A DNA stretch of 64,000 nt from the NCBI RefSeq assembly GCF_031834595.1, contig NZ_CP115541.1, positions 3,218,501 to 3,282,500 on the forward strand, given 5' to 3'. Shown here in pieces: positions 45,067 through 56,171 of the stretch (the first letter of the stretch is position 1; the number at the start of each line of letters is the position of its first letter). Source of the DNA: Stenotrophomonas oahuensis (lineage in GTDB: Bacteria; Pseudomonadota; Gammaproteobacteria; Xanthomonadales; Xanthomonadaceae). The position numbers were made by a program, and so were the translations under genes. The notes under the pieces were generated by a model, which was not told the origin of the DNA, searched no databases, and worked only from the letters and a program-made list of their open reading frames with translations.

Positions 45067-45216
45067 GGCAATGGCGTCCTGGGCAGGGGCATCCACCGTG
45101 CCTTGCGGGGGGTGCCCTGAACATCGGCGGCGGCCACATCCGCGCGTAGTCCCCTTCCTCAGCCAGCCGTCACCCAACCCCCCGGTATACTGTGGGGCCC
45201 GGGTACTGGCAGCACC

Positions 45217-47241
<2,025 letters not shown>

Positions 47242-47273
47242 ACGATCGTTCGTGAAATACCTTCACAAAAGTG

Positions 47274-47302
47274 TTGCGCTTGCCTCGGTGCATCCGTAAT
47301 AT
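47274..47302 (+). promoter_or_regulatory. Promoter of tRNA-Val
   Basis: TTGCGC (47274-47279), 17-bp spacer, TAATAT (47297-47302), 45 bp before the tRNA. Confidence 0.65.
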
Positions 47303-47347
47303 ACGCGGCCTGCACCGACGCAAACACGGCGGACGCAGCGAGAAATC

Positions 47348-47422
47348 GGGCGGTTAGCTCAGCGGTAGAGCACTACCTTGACATGGTAGGGGTCACAGGT
47401 TCGAACCCTGTACCGCCCACCA
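47348..47422 (+). tRNA. tRNA-Val (GAC)
   Basis: A 75-nt cloverleaf with acceptor GGGCGGT/ACCGCCC, anticodon loop TTGACAT (anticodon GAC), T-loop GGTTCGAACCC and encoded CCA. Confidence 0.97.
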
Positions 47423-47455
47423 CTCCTACCTCAGCGGTGGCAGTGGGAACAGACG

Positions 47456-47482
47456 AAAAGCCGGCCTTTGGGTCGGCTTTTT
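47456..47482 (+). terminator. Terminator after tRNA-Val
   Basis: Stem AAAAGCCGGCC/GGTCGGCTTTTT (one G-T pair) with loop TTTG and a T-rich tail. Confidence 0.87.
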
Positions 47483-47573
47483 GCTTTTCAGACTTTCTGT
47501 CCCGGCACGGCGGCAGTTTCCGATACGGCACCCCGCCAGACCCTGATATCCGCTTGCCGGGCGAATCCCGAGC

Positions 47574-49970
47574 ATGGGTGGATTCTGGCTGATGGGCCGC
47601 CCCGTGATTCCGCTTCCCCTGTTTGGCAAAGCCTGCGCGGCGGCCCTGCTGGTCGGGGTATGTGTGGTGGTGTACGCGCCCGTGCTGCTGCCTGCGAGCT
47701 GGGCGCTCGCCGCCGCGGTGCTCGGGTTGGTGGCGTGGCTGCGCTGGCCGCGCGGCCGCTGCTGCGGCGCGCTGCTGCTCGGGCTGGGCTGGGCGGCGCT
47801 TCACGGCCATGCGCGGTTGGACGCGCAGCTGACGGTCGATGTGGCAAAGCGCGCGGGGATGCTGCAGGGTCGGGTGATCGATCTGCCTCGGCACAGTGAA
47901 CTCAGCACCCGCTTCACCTTCCGCGTGGACAACCACGCCGAGATCCCGGCCGCATTGCGCGGTCGCGACCTCGTCCTGAACTGGCACGACCCCCGCAACG
48001 GGGACCCGCCCAGCGCCCGGCACCAGGTGAAGGCCGGCTCGCGCTGGAGCCTGCAGGCGCGCCTGCGTCCGCCGCGCGGCCTGCGCAATCCGGGCGGCTT
48101 CGATGCCGAGCGCCAGGCCCTGCTGCAGGGCATCGCCGGCACCGGCTCGGTGATCGCGCCTGATCAGGCCCGGCCACTGGCCCTTCCAACCGGGCTGCCG
48201 GCCTGGCGGGAGCGCATGGCCGCCGCCATTGCCGCCCAGGTGCAGGGGGACAGCGCCCGCTTCATTCAGGCCCTCGCGCTGGGCGACACGCGCGGTTTGA
48301 CCCCGCAGGACTGGGACACCCTGCGCGCGCTCGGCCTGACCCATCTGATCGCCATCTCCGGGCTGCACGTGACCATGGTGTCCTTCGCGGCGGGCTGGCT
48401 GACCGCACAGGGCTGGCGGTTCTTCCCGCCGCTGCCCCGGCGCTGCCCCAGCCATGTGGCCGGTGCCGTGGTCGGGGTGCTGGCGGCGCTGCTGTACGCG
48501 GCCGTCGCCGGGTTCGCGCTGCCCACGGTGCGCACTGTGCTGATGGTGGCCGTGCTCGCTGCTGCGACCTGTTCACGCCGGCCCGCCCCGACCGGGCAGC
48601 TGCTGGCGCTGGCGGTGTGGGCGGTGCTGGCGTGCGACCCCTTGTCGGTCCTCGCCCCTGGCTTCTGGCTCAGCTTCGGCGGTGTGCTGTGGCTGATGTG
48701 GTGCCTGCGGGAGCGGATGACGCGGGTGCGCGCGTTTCTGGCAGCGCAGGCGGTGGCCACGCTGGCGCTGAGCCCGCTCACCGTGGCGATGTTCGGGCAG
48801 GCCTCGCGCGCCGGGCCGCTGGTCAACCTGCTGGCCATTCCCTGCTGGGGCAGCGTGGTGGTGCCGCTGGCCCTGGTCGGCACCGCGCTGGAAGCGCTGG
48901 TCGACGGGGCAGGGCGCTGGCCCTGGCAGCTGGCGGCATGGTGCTTCGACGCCAGCTGGCAGCTGTTCGGGCGGGTGGCGGAACAGCCGTGGGCGCTGTG
49001 GTGGGTGCCGCAATCCGCGCCGTGGGCCCTGCCGCTGGCGTTGCTGGGCGTGTTCTGGCTGCTGCTGCCACGCGCCGCCGGCGCGCGCCTGCCGGCCACG
49101 CTGCTGTGTCTGCCACTGCTGTGGCCGATGCCCGCACGGCTGCAGCCGGGCGAAGTGGAACTGCAGGTCATCGACGTGGGGCAGGGGCTGGCGGTCTGGG
49201 TGCGCACCCGCAGCCACACGCTGCTCTACGACGCCGGCCCTGCCAGTGTGGGCGGCTTCGATGCCGGCGAACGGGTGGTAGTGCCGGCGCTGCAGGCGGT
49301 GGGAATGGCGCGCGTGGACCAGGTGCTGCTCAGTCACACCGACCGCGACCACGCCGGCGGCCTGGGCGCGGTACGTCGGGCGTTCCCGCAGGCCTCCGTG
49401 CAGGCCCCGCCGGGGGCGCTGCAGGCTGCGGCCGCGTGTCACGCCGGGCAGCACTGGCACTGGGACGAGGTGCGTTTCGAACTGCTGCATCCCGCACCGG
49501 ACAGCGCCTACGACGGCAACGCCAGCAGCTGTGTGCTGCGGATCGAAACCCCGCATGGGGCGGTGCTGCTGGCCGGCGACATCGGTCACCGCGAGGAAGC
49601 CGTCCTGCTGCGCGACGGCGCGGGCACGCTCCGCGCGGACGTGGTGGTGGTGCCCCACCATGGCAGTGCCGGCTCGTCCAGCCCGGCCTGGGTCGAAGCA
49701 GTGTCGCCACGGCTGGCACTGGTCTCGGCCGGGCATGGCAACCGCTTCCGGCACCCGCGCCCGGAGGTGGTGGCGCGCTGGCAGGCGGTCGGGGCCGAGG
49801 TGCTGAACACGGCCGACAGCGGGGCGCTGCGCGTGTGGCTGGGGCCGCAGGGGCTGCAGGTGCGTGAACAGCGGCTTTTCGAGCGCCGTTGGTGGGATGC
49901 CGCGGAGCAGGCGCGGTCGGCTGCTATTCTATCGGCCAGCAAACAGGCGGCCAGTGGGCCGGAGGGTTGA
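47574..49970 (+). CDS. comEC: DNA internalization competence protein ComEC/Rec2
   Basis: A 798-aa inner-membrane protein for uptake of single-stranded DNA in natural transformation. N-terminal membrane segments and an OB-like DUF4131 region (residues about 90-190) come first. The Competence domain follows, with ALALGDTRGLTPQDWDTLRALGLTHLIAISGLHV and about ten helices. The C-terminal metallo-beta-lactamase-like domain has SHTDRDHAGG and a later HHGSAGSSSP. An in-frame ATG at 47592 is an alternative start. With the minor pilins in this window, natural competence is plausible. It ends 3 bp before exbB. Confidence 0.94.
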   Translation: MGGFWLMGRPVIPLPLFGKACAAALLVGVCVVVYAPVLLPASWALAAAVLGLVAWLRWPRGRCCGALLLGLGWAALHGHARLDAQLTVDVAKRAGMLQGRVIDLPRHSELSTRFTFRVDNHAEIPAALRGRDLVLNWHDPRNGDPPSARHQVKAGSRWSLQARLRPPRGLRNPGGFDAERQALLQGIAGTGSVIAPDQARPLALPTGLPAWRERMAAAIAAQVQGDSARFIQALALGDTRGLTPQDWDTLRALGLTHLIAISGLHVTMVSFAAGWLTAQGWRFFPPLPRRCPSHVAGAVVGVLAALLYAAVAGFALPTVRTVLMVAVLAAATCSRRPAPTGQLLALAVWAVLACDPLSVLAPGFWLSFGGVLWLMWCLRERMTRVRAFLAAQAVATLALSPLTVAMFGQASRAGPLVNLLAIPCWGSVVVPLALVGTALEALVDGAGRWPWQLAAWCFDASWQLFGRVAEQPWALWWVPQSAPWALPLALLGVFWLLLPRAAGARLPATLLCLPLLWPMPARLQPGEVELQVIDVGQGLAVWVRTRSHTLLYDAGPASVGGFDAGERVVVPALQAVGMARVDQVLLSHTDRDHAGGLGAVRRAFPQASVQAPPGALQAAAACHAGQHWHWDEVRFELLHPAPDSAYDGNASSCVLRIETPHGAVLLAGDIGHREEAVLLRDGAGTLRADVVVVPHHGSAGSSSPAWVEAVSPRLALVSAGHGNRFRHPRPEVVARWQAVGAEVLNTADSGALRVWLGPQGLQVREQRLFERRWWDAAEQARSAAILSASKQAASGPEG

Positions 49971-49973
49971 AAC

Positions 49974-50648
49974 GTGTGGGAACTGGTCAAGGCCGGTGGC
50001 TGGCCGATGGTGCCGCTGCTGCTGTTGGGCGTTCTGGCTTTGGCGATTGTCCTGGAGCGTTTCTGGACCTTGCGGCGTAACGAGGTGCTGCCCCCGGGGC
50101 TGGGCCAGGAAGTGCGCAACTGGGCCGCGCGCGGCAAGCTCGATCCCAACCACATCCAGTCGCTGCGGGCCAACTCGCCGCTGGGCGCGCTGCTGGCCGC
50201 CGCACTGGAAGCACGCAACCGCCCGCGCGACCAGATCCGCGAACGCATCGAAGATGCCGGGCGTCACCTCGTGCACCGCATGGAGCGCTTCCTCAATGCG
50301 CTGGGCACCATCGCCTCGACCGGTCCGCTGCTGGGCCTGCTGGGCACTGTGATCGGCATGATCCAGATGTTCCTGGGCATCCTTGACCATGGCGTGGGCG
50401 ACGTGAACCAGCTGGCCGGCGGCATCGGCAAGGCCCTGGTGTGCACCGCCACCGGCATGATCGTGGCCATTCCGGCGCTGATGTTCCATCGCTATTTCAA
50501 GGGCCGCATCAACGGCTATGTGATCGAAATGGAAATGGAGGCGTCCGCGCTGCTGGACGCGCTCGACGGCCGCCCGGGGGTGATGAACACCGCCGCCCGT
50601 GCACCGGCTGCGCCGGCCGCTGCCGCACCCGTCACGGCCAAGGGCTGA
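49974..50648 (+). CDS. exbB: ExbB/TolQ/MotA proton channel family protein
   Basis: A 224-aa inner-membrane proton channel component. It starts with GTG at 49974, with GGAGGG eight bases upstream. Three hydrophobic segments fit the family: VPLLLLGVLALAIVLERFW, ASTGPLLGLLGTVIGMIQMF and ALVCTATGMIVAIPALMFHRYF. The motif GPLLGLLGTVIGM is characteristic. An Ala/Pro-rich tail follows. It is paired with exbD and lies directly before msbA-lpxK, as in many Xanthomonadaceae. It energises an outer-membrane process, possibly TonB-like. Confidence 0.93.
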   Translation: MWELVKAGGWPMVPLLLLGVLALAIVLERFWTLRRNEVLPPGLGQEVRNWAARGKLDPNHIQSLRANSPLGALLAAALEARNRPRDQIRERIEDAGRHLVHRMERFLNALGTIASTGPLLGLLGTVIGMIQMFLGILDHGVGDVNQLAGGIGKALVCTATGMIVAIPALMFHRYFKGRINGYVIEMEMEASALLDALDGRPGVMNTAARAPAAPAAAAPVTAKG

Positions 50649-50651
50649 CGG

Positions 50652-51077
50652 ATGCGCATCCGCAACGACCGGGTCCAGGACGAACCGCACATCGATCTGG
50701 TGCCCCTGATCGATGTCATCCTGGTGCTGATCATCTTCTTCGTGGTCACCACCACCTTCGACGCGCGTTCCACCCTGCAGGTGCAGCTGCCCACCGCCAG
50801 CCAGCAGGACAACAGCGAGCCGCCGCGCGCCCTGAGCGTGCTGGTGAATGCCGAAGGCCGTTACTTCATCAACGACCAGGAAGTGCTGCGCACCGACGTG
50901 GAGTCGGTAAAGCAGACCATCGCCGCCGTGGCCGGTGACGACCGCGAGCAGACCGTGCTGCTGCGCGCCGACGCCCGCACCCCGTACCAGGCCGTGGTCA
51001 CCGCCCAGGATGCCCTGGGCCAGCTCGGTTTCCGTCGCATCGCCATCGCTACCGCGCCGGAGGTGCGTACTCCATGA
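50652..51077 (+). CDS. exbD: ExbD/TolR family protein
   Basis: A 141-aa single-span protein. The membrane helix carries the essential Asp (HIDLVPLIDVILVLIIFFVVTTTF). The periplasmic domain (LSVLVNAEGRYFINDQ ... VLLRADARTPYQAVV) matches ExbD. It follows exbB after 3 bp and overlaps msbA by 4 bp. Confidence 0.94.
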   Translation: MRIRNDRVQDEPHIDLVPLIDVILVLIIFFVVTTTFDARSTLQVQLPTASQQDNSEPPRALSVLVNAEGRYFINDQEVLRTDVESVKQTIAAVAGDDREQTVLLRADARTPYQAVVTAQDALGQLGFRRIAIATAPEVRTP

Positions 51078-52825
51078 GCAACAAACAACACGCGCCGATC
51101 TGGCCGATCTACAAACGCCTGCTCGGCTACACCAAGGCCTACTGGGTGTTCATGGTGGCGGCCGTCATTGCCATGGTGGTGGAAGCGCTGGCCGGCTATC
51201 ACTTCACCAAGCTGATGGACCCGCTTGTCAACCGTGGCTTCGTCAACCCCGAGCCGCGCATGGCGGTGATCCTGCCGCTGACCATTCTGGGCCTGTTCCT
51301 GATGCGCAGCCTGGCCACCCTGGTCAGTGACTACACCCTGGCCCGCACCGGCCGCAGCGTGGTCCGCGACCTGCGCGAGCAGGTGCTGGAGAAGTATCTG
51401 CACCTGCCGTCGTCGCACTTCGACACCGAAGCCACGCCGGTCATGGTCAGCCGCCTGAACTACGACACCGAGCAGGTCACCCAGGCCAGCGCCGACGCGC
51501 TCAAGACCCTGGTGGCCGACACCCTGACCATCATCGCCATGCTGGTGGTGATGCTGCAGATGAGCGTCAAGGTGACCGTGGCGATGCTGGTGGTGGTGCC
51601 GCTGATCGGCGTCATCGTCTCCATCGTGGGCAAGCGTTACCGTCGCATCAGCCGTGGCATCCAGGACGGCATGGGCAACATGGCGCAGACCGCCGAGCAG
51701 TCGCTGGCCGCGCAGCAGGAAGTGAAGGTGCACGGCACCCAGGCGCATGAAATCTCGCGCTACGCCCGCCTCGCCAACCGCATGCTCGGCCTGAACATGA
51801 AGGTGGAAACCACCCGCGCGTTCGCCTCCAGCACGGTGCAGTTCCTGGCCGCGCTGGCGCTGGCGGTTATCGTCTGGGTGTCCACCCGCGAAGCCCTGGC
51901 CGGCCGCCTCAACGCCGGTCAGTTCATGGGTCTGATGACCTCGATGATGGCCATCATTCCGTCGCTGCGCCGCCTGACCAGCGTGCAGACCTCGATCTCG
52001 CGCGGCGTGGCCGCCGCCGAGCGTCTGTTCGGCATTCTGGACATGCCGGTCGAACGCGATGAAGGCACGAAGAAGATCGGTCGCGCGCGCGGTGAGCTGG
52101 CGTTTGAACACGTCATGCTGCGCTATCGCGAAGACACCGGCGTGGCGCTGGATGACATCAGCTTCGTGGCCAAGCCGGGTACCGTCACCGCCATCGTCGG
52201 TCGTTCGGGCAGCGGCAAGACCAGCCTGATACGGCTGGTACCGCGCTTCTATGAGCCCAGCGGCGGCCGCATCACCCTGGATGGCGTGGCGCTGGATGAC
52301 TATCCGCTGGCCGACCTGCGCCGGCAGGTGGCGATGGTCGGCCAGAAGGTCATGCTGTTTGACGACACCGTGGGCGCGAACATTGCCTACGGCATGGACG
52401 CCACCGACGAACAGATCCGCGCCGCCGCTGAAGCCGCGAACGCCTGGGAATTCATCGAGCGCATGCCGCAGCAGCTGCAGACCCCGGTCGGTGAGAACGG
52501 TGCGCTGCTGTCCGGCGGCCAGCGTCAGCGCCTGGCAATCGCGCGGGCGATCCTGCGCGACGCGCCGGTGCTGATCCTCGACGAAGCCACCGCGGCCCTG
52601 GACAACGAATCCGAACGGCTGGTGCAGGACGCGCTGCAGCGTCTGATGCCCGAGCGCACCACGCTGGTGATCGCGCACCGTCTGTCCACCATCGAGCATG
52701 CCGACCAGGTGCTGGTGATGGATCACGGCCGCATCGTCGAGCGCGGCACCCACGCCGAACTGCTGACCATGGGCGGCCTGTACGAACACCTGCACAGCAT
52801 GCAGTTTCGCGAAAGGCAGTCCTGA
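51074..52825 (+). CDS. msbA: Lipid A export ABC transporter MsbA
   Basis: A 583-aa half-transporter that flips lipid A-core across the inner membrane. Six helices cover residues 1-320. The ATPase has Walker [10 protein letters not shown] (about 376), signature [15 protein letters not shown] and Walker [13 protein letters not shown]. The sequence of neighbours (exbD before, lpxK after) and the length identify it. It overlaps lpxK by 1 bp (TGATG). Confidence 0.96.
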   Translation: MSNKQHAPIWPIYKRLLGYTKAYWVFMVAAVIAMVVEALAGYHFTKLMDPLVNRGFVNPEPRMAVILPLTILGLFLMRSLATLVSDYTLARTGRSVVRDLREQVLEKYLHLPSSHFDTEATPVMVSRLNYDTEQVTQASADALKTLVADTLTIIAMLVVMLQMSVKVTVAMLVVVPLIGVIVSIVGKRYRRISRGIQDGMGNMAQTAEQSLAAQQEVKVHGTQAHEISRYARLANRMLGLNMKVETTRAFASSTVQFLAALALAVIVWVSTREALAGRLNAGQFMGLMTSMMAIIPSLRRLTSVQTSISRGVAAAERLFGILDMPVERDEGTKKIGRARGELAFEHVMLRYREDTGVALDDISFVAKPGTVTAIVGRSGSGKTSLIRLVPRFYEPSGGRITLDGVALDDYPLADLRRQVAMVGQKVMLFDDTVGANIAYGMDATDEQIRAAAEAANAWEFIERMPQQLQTPVGENGALLSGGQRQRLAIARAILRDAPVLILDEATAALDNESERLVQDALQRLMPERTTLVIAHRLSTIEHADQVLVMDHGRIVERGTHAELLTMGGLYEHLHSMQFRERQS

Positions 52826-53847
52826 TGGCCGCCAAAGGCACCCAGACGCCGTCGTTCTGGTACGACGGCAGCCCCGTCCCGTTGGGCGTGCGCCTGATCG
52901 CGCCGCTGTTCGGCGCGGTGGTGGCGCTGCGCCGTCGCCTGTACCGCCGCCGCTGGCTCAAACAGTACACGCTGCCGGTGCCGGTGCTGGTGATCGGCAA
53001 CGTCACCGCCGGCGGCACCGGCAAGACCCCGCTGACCATCGCGCTGGTGAACCGCCTGCGCGAGGCAGGCTGGAAGCCGGGCGTGGCCAGCCGCGGCTAC
53101 GGCCGCGAGCAGGCGGAGGTGGCACGCTGGGTCGAGGCCACCACGCCGACCGCACTCGGCGGCGACGAGCCGGTACTGATCGCCTACAAAACAGGGGTGC
53201 CGGTGCGGGTCGATGCCGACCGCGTGGCCGCCGGGCGCGCGCTGATCGAAGCGGGCTGCGACATCATCGTCTGCGACGACGGCCTGCAGCATTACCGCTT
53301 GGCCCGCGACGTGGAAATTGAAGTCGTCGACGCACAGCGTCGCTACGGCAACGGCCGCCTGATGCCGGCCGGACCGCTTCGCGAACCCGCCAGCCGCGCG
53401 CAGGAATGCGACTTCCGCGTGGTCAACCTGGGGCAGGCCAGTGCCGATCCGGCGGCCGTGAGCGCCTGCGGATTCGGCGAATGGGCCATGCAGCTGCACA
53501 TCGACACCGCGCTGCCGCTCAGCGGTGGCCGTGCACGCGCGCTGTCGCACTTCCGTGGCCAGCGCGTGCATGCGGTGGCCGGTATCGCGCATCCGCAGCG
53601 CTTTTTCGACATGCTGCGTGCGGAAGGTATCGGCGTGGTGCCCCATGCGTTCGCCGACCACCATGCCTATGTGCCGGCTGATCTGCGTTTCGGCAGTGAG
53701 CTACCGGTGCTGATGACCGAAAAGGACGCGGTGAAGTGCAAGCCGTTCGCCAACGAATGGCATTTCGCCGTGCCGCTGTCGGCGGAGCTGCCGGCGGCGT
53801 TCTGGGTCAGTCTGCTCGACCGCGTGGATAAACTCGGCAAGCGCTGA
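52825..53847 (+). CDS. lpxK: Tetraacyldisaccharide 4'-kinase LpxK
   Basis: A 340-aa membrane-associated kinase for lipid A. The P-loop [34 protein letters not shown], and the catalytic [20 protein letters not shown] are all present. A hydrophobic N-terminal helix anchors it ([14 protein letters not shown]). The neighbouring msbA flips its end product. It is followed 42 bp later by kdsB. Confidence 0.96.
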   Translation: MAAKGTQTPSFWYDGSPVPLGVRLIAPLFGAVVALRRRLYRRRWLKQYTLPVPVLVIGNVTAGGTGKTPLTIALVNRLREAGWKPGVASRGYGREQAEVARWVEATTPTALGGDEPVLIAYKTGVPVRVDADRVAAGRALIEAGCDIIVCDDGLQHYRLARDVEIEVVDAQRRYGNGRLMPAGPLREPASRAQECDFRVVNLGQASADPAAVSACGFGEWAMQLHIDTALPLSGGRARALSHFRGQRVHAVAGIAHPQRFFDMLRAEGIGVVPHAFADHHAYVPADLRFGSELPVLMTEKDAVKCKPFANEWHFAVPLSAELPAAFWVSLLDRVDKLGKR

Positions 53848-53889
53848 GCGCCACGGTTTTCACCCTGCATCATTGAAAAGAAGGTTTCC

Positions 53890-54663
53890 ATGAGCCAGCC
53901 CGTCGACTTCGTCGTTGCCATTCCGGCCCGTTACGCCGCCTCGCGACTGCCGGGCAAGCCGTTGCGCCTGATCGGCGGCACGCCGCTGGTGCTTCGCGTG
54001 GCCGAACGCGCGCTGCAGGCCGGCGCGCGCGAGGTGTGGGTGGCGACCGACGACAACCGCATTGCCGAGGCCCTGGCCGGGCTGGACGGCGTGCGCGTGG
54101 CGATGACCGCCAGCGACCACGCCTCCGGCACCGACCGCCTGGCCGAATGTGCGCAGCAGGCCGGCTGGAGCGACGACACCCTGGTGGTCAACCTGCAGGG
54201 TGACGAACCGTTTGCCCCGGCCGAGGGCATCCGTGCCGTCGCCGAGGCACTGGTCTACAGCGGCGCGCACATGGCCACCCTGGCCACGCCGGTGGAAGAC
54301 GCGCAGACCCTGTTCGACCCGAACGTGGTCAAGGTGGTGCGCCAGCAGAACCTGGACGCGCTGTACTTCAGCCGCGCCCCGATTCCGTGGCACCGCGATG
54401 CCTTCGCACGCTCGCGGGACACCTTGTCCGGCCCGCATTGGCTGCGGCATATCGGCATCTACGCCTATCGTGCCGGCTTCCTGCGCCAGTTCGCCGCGAT
54501 GCCGCCCGGTACGCTGGAGCAGCTGGAATCGCTGGAGCAGCTGCGCGTGCTCGAGGCCGGCTACCGCCTGAGCGTGGCGCTGTCGCCGGCCGCGTTCCCA
54601 CCCGGCATCGACACGCCGGAAGACCTGGAACGCGCCGAAGCCTGGCTGGCAGCGCAGCACTGA
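53890..54663 (+). CDS. kdsB: 3-deoxy-manno-octulosonate cytidylyltransferase
   Basis: A 257-aa enzyme that activates Kdo as CMP-Kdo for lipopolysaccharide core. Motifs: [48 protein letters not shown] and FSRAPIPW. Its AAGG ribosome site lies 7 bases before the ATG. It belongs to the msbA-lpxK-kdsB run. Confidence 0.97.
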   Translation: MSQPVDFVVAIPARYAASRLPGKPLRLIGGTPLVLRVAERALQAGAREVWVATDDNRIAEALAGLDGVRVAMTASDHASGTDRLAECAQQAGWSDDTLVVNLQGDEPFAPAEGIRAVAEALVYSGAHMATLATPVEDAQTLFDPNVVKVVRQQNLDALYFSRAPIPWHRDAFARSRDTLSGPHWLRHIGIYAYRAGFLRQFAAMPPGTLEQLESLEQLRVLEAGYRLSVALSPAAFPPGIDTPEDLERAEAWLAAQH

Positions 54664-54761
54664 ACCCGGCGGTGACCGGTGGCCCCGCCGGCTGGACCGA
54701 CCGTCCACAATTTGACGTTGGCACGACGGTTGCATGACGCCGAGTCCGGCATAATCAGCGC

Positions 54762-56171
54762 ATGAACGTACAGCCTGTGCAGGACCTGCCGGAATTCGCC
54801 ACGTGGCTCAACGCCGCGCCGTCCACCCTGACCGAAATGCGCGGCCGCCCCGTCGCGCTGGCCTTCGTCAACGCCGCCTCGGTGTGGTGCGCGCAGCGCC
54901 TGGCCGAGCTGGAACAGTGGCGCTCGCGCAACCCAGGACGCCTGCAACTGCTGGTGCTGCAGGTACCGCGCTTCGACCACGAACGCGAACCGGAGCAGGC
55001 GCTGAAGCTGCTGCGCCGGCAAGGCCTGAGCGCGCCCGCGCTGCTGGATGCGGACTGGGACGGCTGGCGTCGCTTCAACGTGACCGCCTGGCCGACCCTC
55101 GTCCTGCTGGATGCGCAGGGACGTGAGGTGGACCGCCTGGTCGGCCTCGGTGACGACATGGAGCGCACGCTCAACGCCTTGTGCCAGGGCAGCCGCCCGC
55201 TGGACGGCGAATCCACGCCGCGCGAGCTGCACCCCGAGCCGCGCGGGCCGCTGCGCTTCCCGATGGGGCTGGTCGCCACCACCGAGCGCCTGTACATCGC
55301 CGACAGCGGCCATCACCGCATCCTCGAATGCAGTCACGGCGGGCGCGTGCTGCGCCAGTTCGGTCTCGGCACCGCCGACATGATGGACGGCGGCCCCGGT
55401 GAGGCCGCCTTCAACCGTCCGCAGGGCCTCGCGCTCGAGCGCGAATGGCTGTACGTGGCCGACACCGGGAACCACGCGTTGCGCCGCATCCATCTGCTGA
55501 CCGGGCAGGTCGACACCCTGTGCGGCAACGGCCGTCCCGGCGAACCCGCCGAAGGCGCGGTCAACGACCCGCGCCAGGCCTCGCTCAATCATCCGCAGGG
55601 CTTGGTGGTCGCCGACAACCAGGTGCACATCGCCATGGCCGGCGACAACCGCATCTGGAGCTACCACCTGGGCCAGCGCACGCTGAAGTGGCGCGCCGGC
55701 TCCGGTGCGATCGACGAGCGCGACGGCAGCGGCCATCTGGCCGCGTTCGCGCAGCCGGCCGCGGTGGCCGCCGTGCAGCAGGTGCTGTACGTGTGCGATG
55801 CGCTGGGTTCGTCGATCCGCTCGATGCAGCTGCGCGGTGACCTGGTGCAGACCCTGGTCGGGCACGGGCCGTGGTCGTTCGGCGACCAGGACGGTCCGCG
55901 CACCACTGCACAGCTGCAGTATCCGCAGGCGATCGCGCTCAGCCCGGACGCCCCGCTGCTGTGGATCGCCGATGCCGGCAACGGCCGTCTGCGTACCCTG
56001 CGCCTCGGCGGCGGTGATCTGAACACGCTGGAGCTGCCGCGCCGCCTGCACGGGCCGGCCGGTCTGGCGCTGGGCGGTGGTGCGGTGTGGATCGCCGAGA
56101 CCGACGCCCATGCCGTGCTGCGTTTCGACCCGGTCAGCGGCGTGTTGAGTGACGTTCCGATCAGCGAATGA
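54762..56171 (+). CDS. NHL-repeat protein with a degenerate thioredoxin-like N-terminus
   Basis: A 469-aa protein without a signal peptide. Residues 1-140 resemble a thioredoxin/TlpA-like domain (VALAFVNAASVWCAQRLAEL, DADWDGWRRFNVTAWPTLVLLDAQG), but only one cysteine is left where CxxC stands in active proteins. Residues about 160-465 form NHL/beta-propeller repeats (FPMGLVATTERLYIADSGHHRIL, FNRPQGLALEREWLYVADTGNHALRRI, LWIADAGNGRLR). The layout recalls NHLRC2. It lies 98 bp after kdsB and overlaps uvrC by 4 bp, so it is translationally linked to repair. The function is not known. Confidence 0.85.
   Translation: MNVQPVQDLPEFATWLNAAPSTLTEMRGRPVALAFVNAASVWCAQRLAELEQWRSRNPGRLQLLVLQVPRFDHEREPEQALKLLRRQGLSAPALLDADWDGWRRFNVTAWPTLVLLDAQGREVDRLVGLGDDMERTLNALCQGSRPLDGESTPRELHPEPRGPLRFPMGLVATTERLYIADSGHHRILECSHGGRVLRQFGLGTADMMDGGPGEAAFNRPQGLALEREWLYVADTGNHALRRIHLLTGQVDTLCGNGRPGEPAEGAVNDPRQASLNHPQGLVVADNQVHIAMAGDNRIWSYHLGQRTLKWRAGSGAIDERDGSGHLAAFAQPAAVAAVQQVLYVCDALGSSIRSMQLRGDLVQTLVGHGPWSFGDQDGPRTTAQLQYPQAIALSPDAPLLWIADAGNGRLRTLRLGGGDLNTLELPRRLHGPAGLALGGGAVWIAETDAHAVLRFDPVSGVLSDVPISE

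Noticed and set aside
45181..45216. SOS box upstream of uvrB
   Set aside because: No LexA-type palindrome, neither CTGT-N8-ACAG nor the xanthomonad form, was found; only a TATACT element is present.
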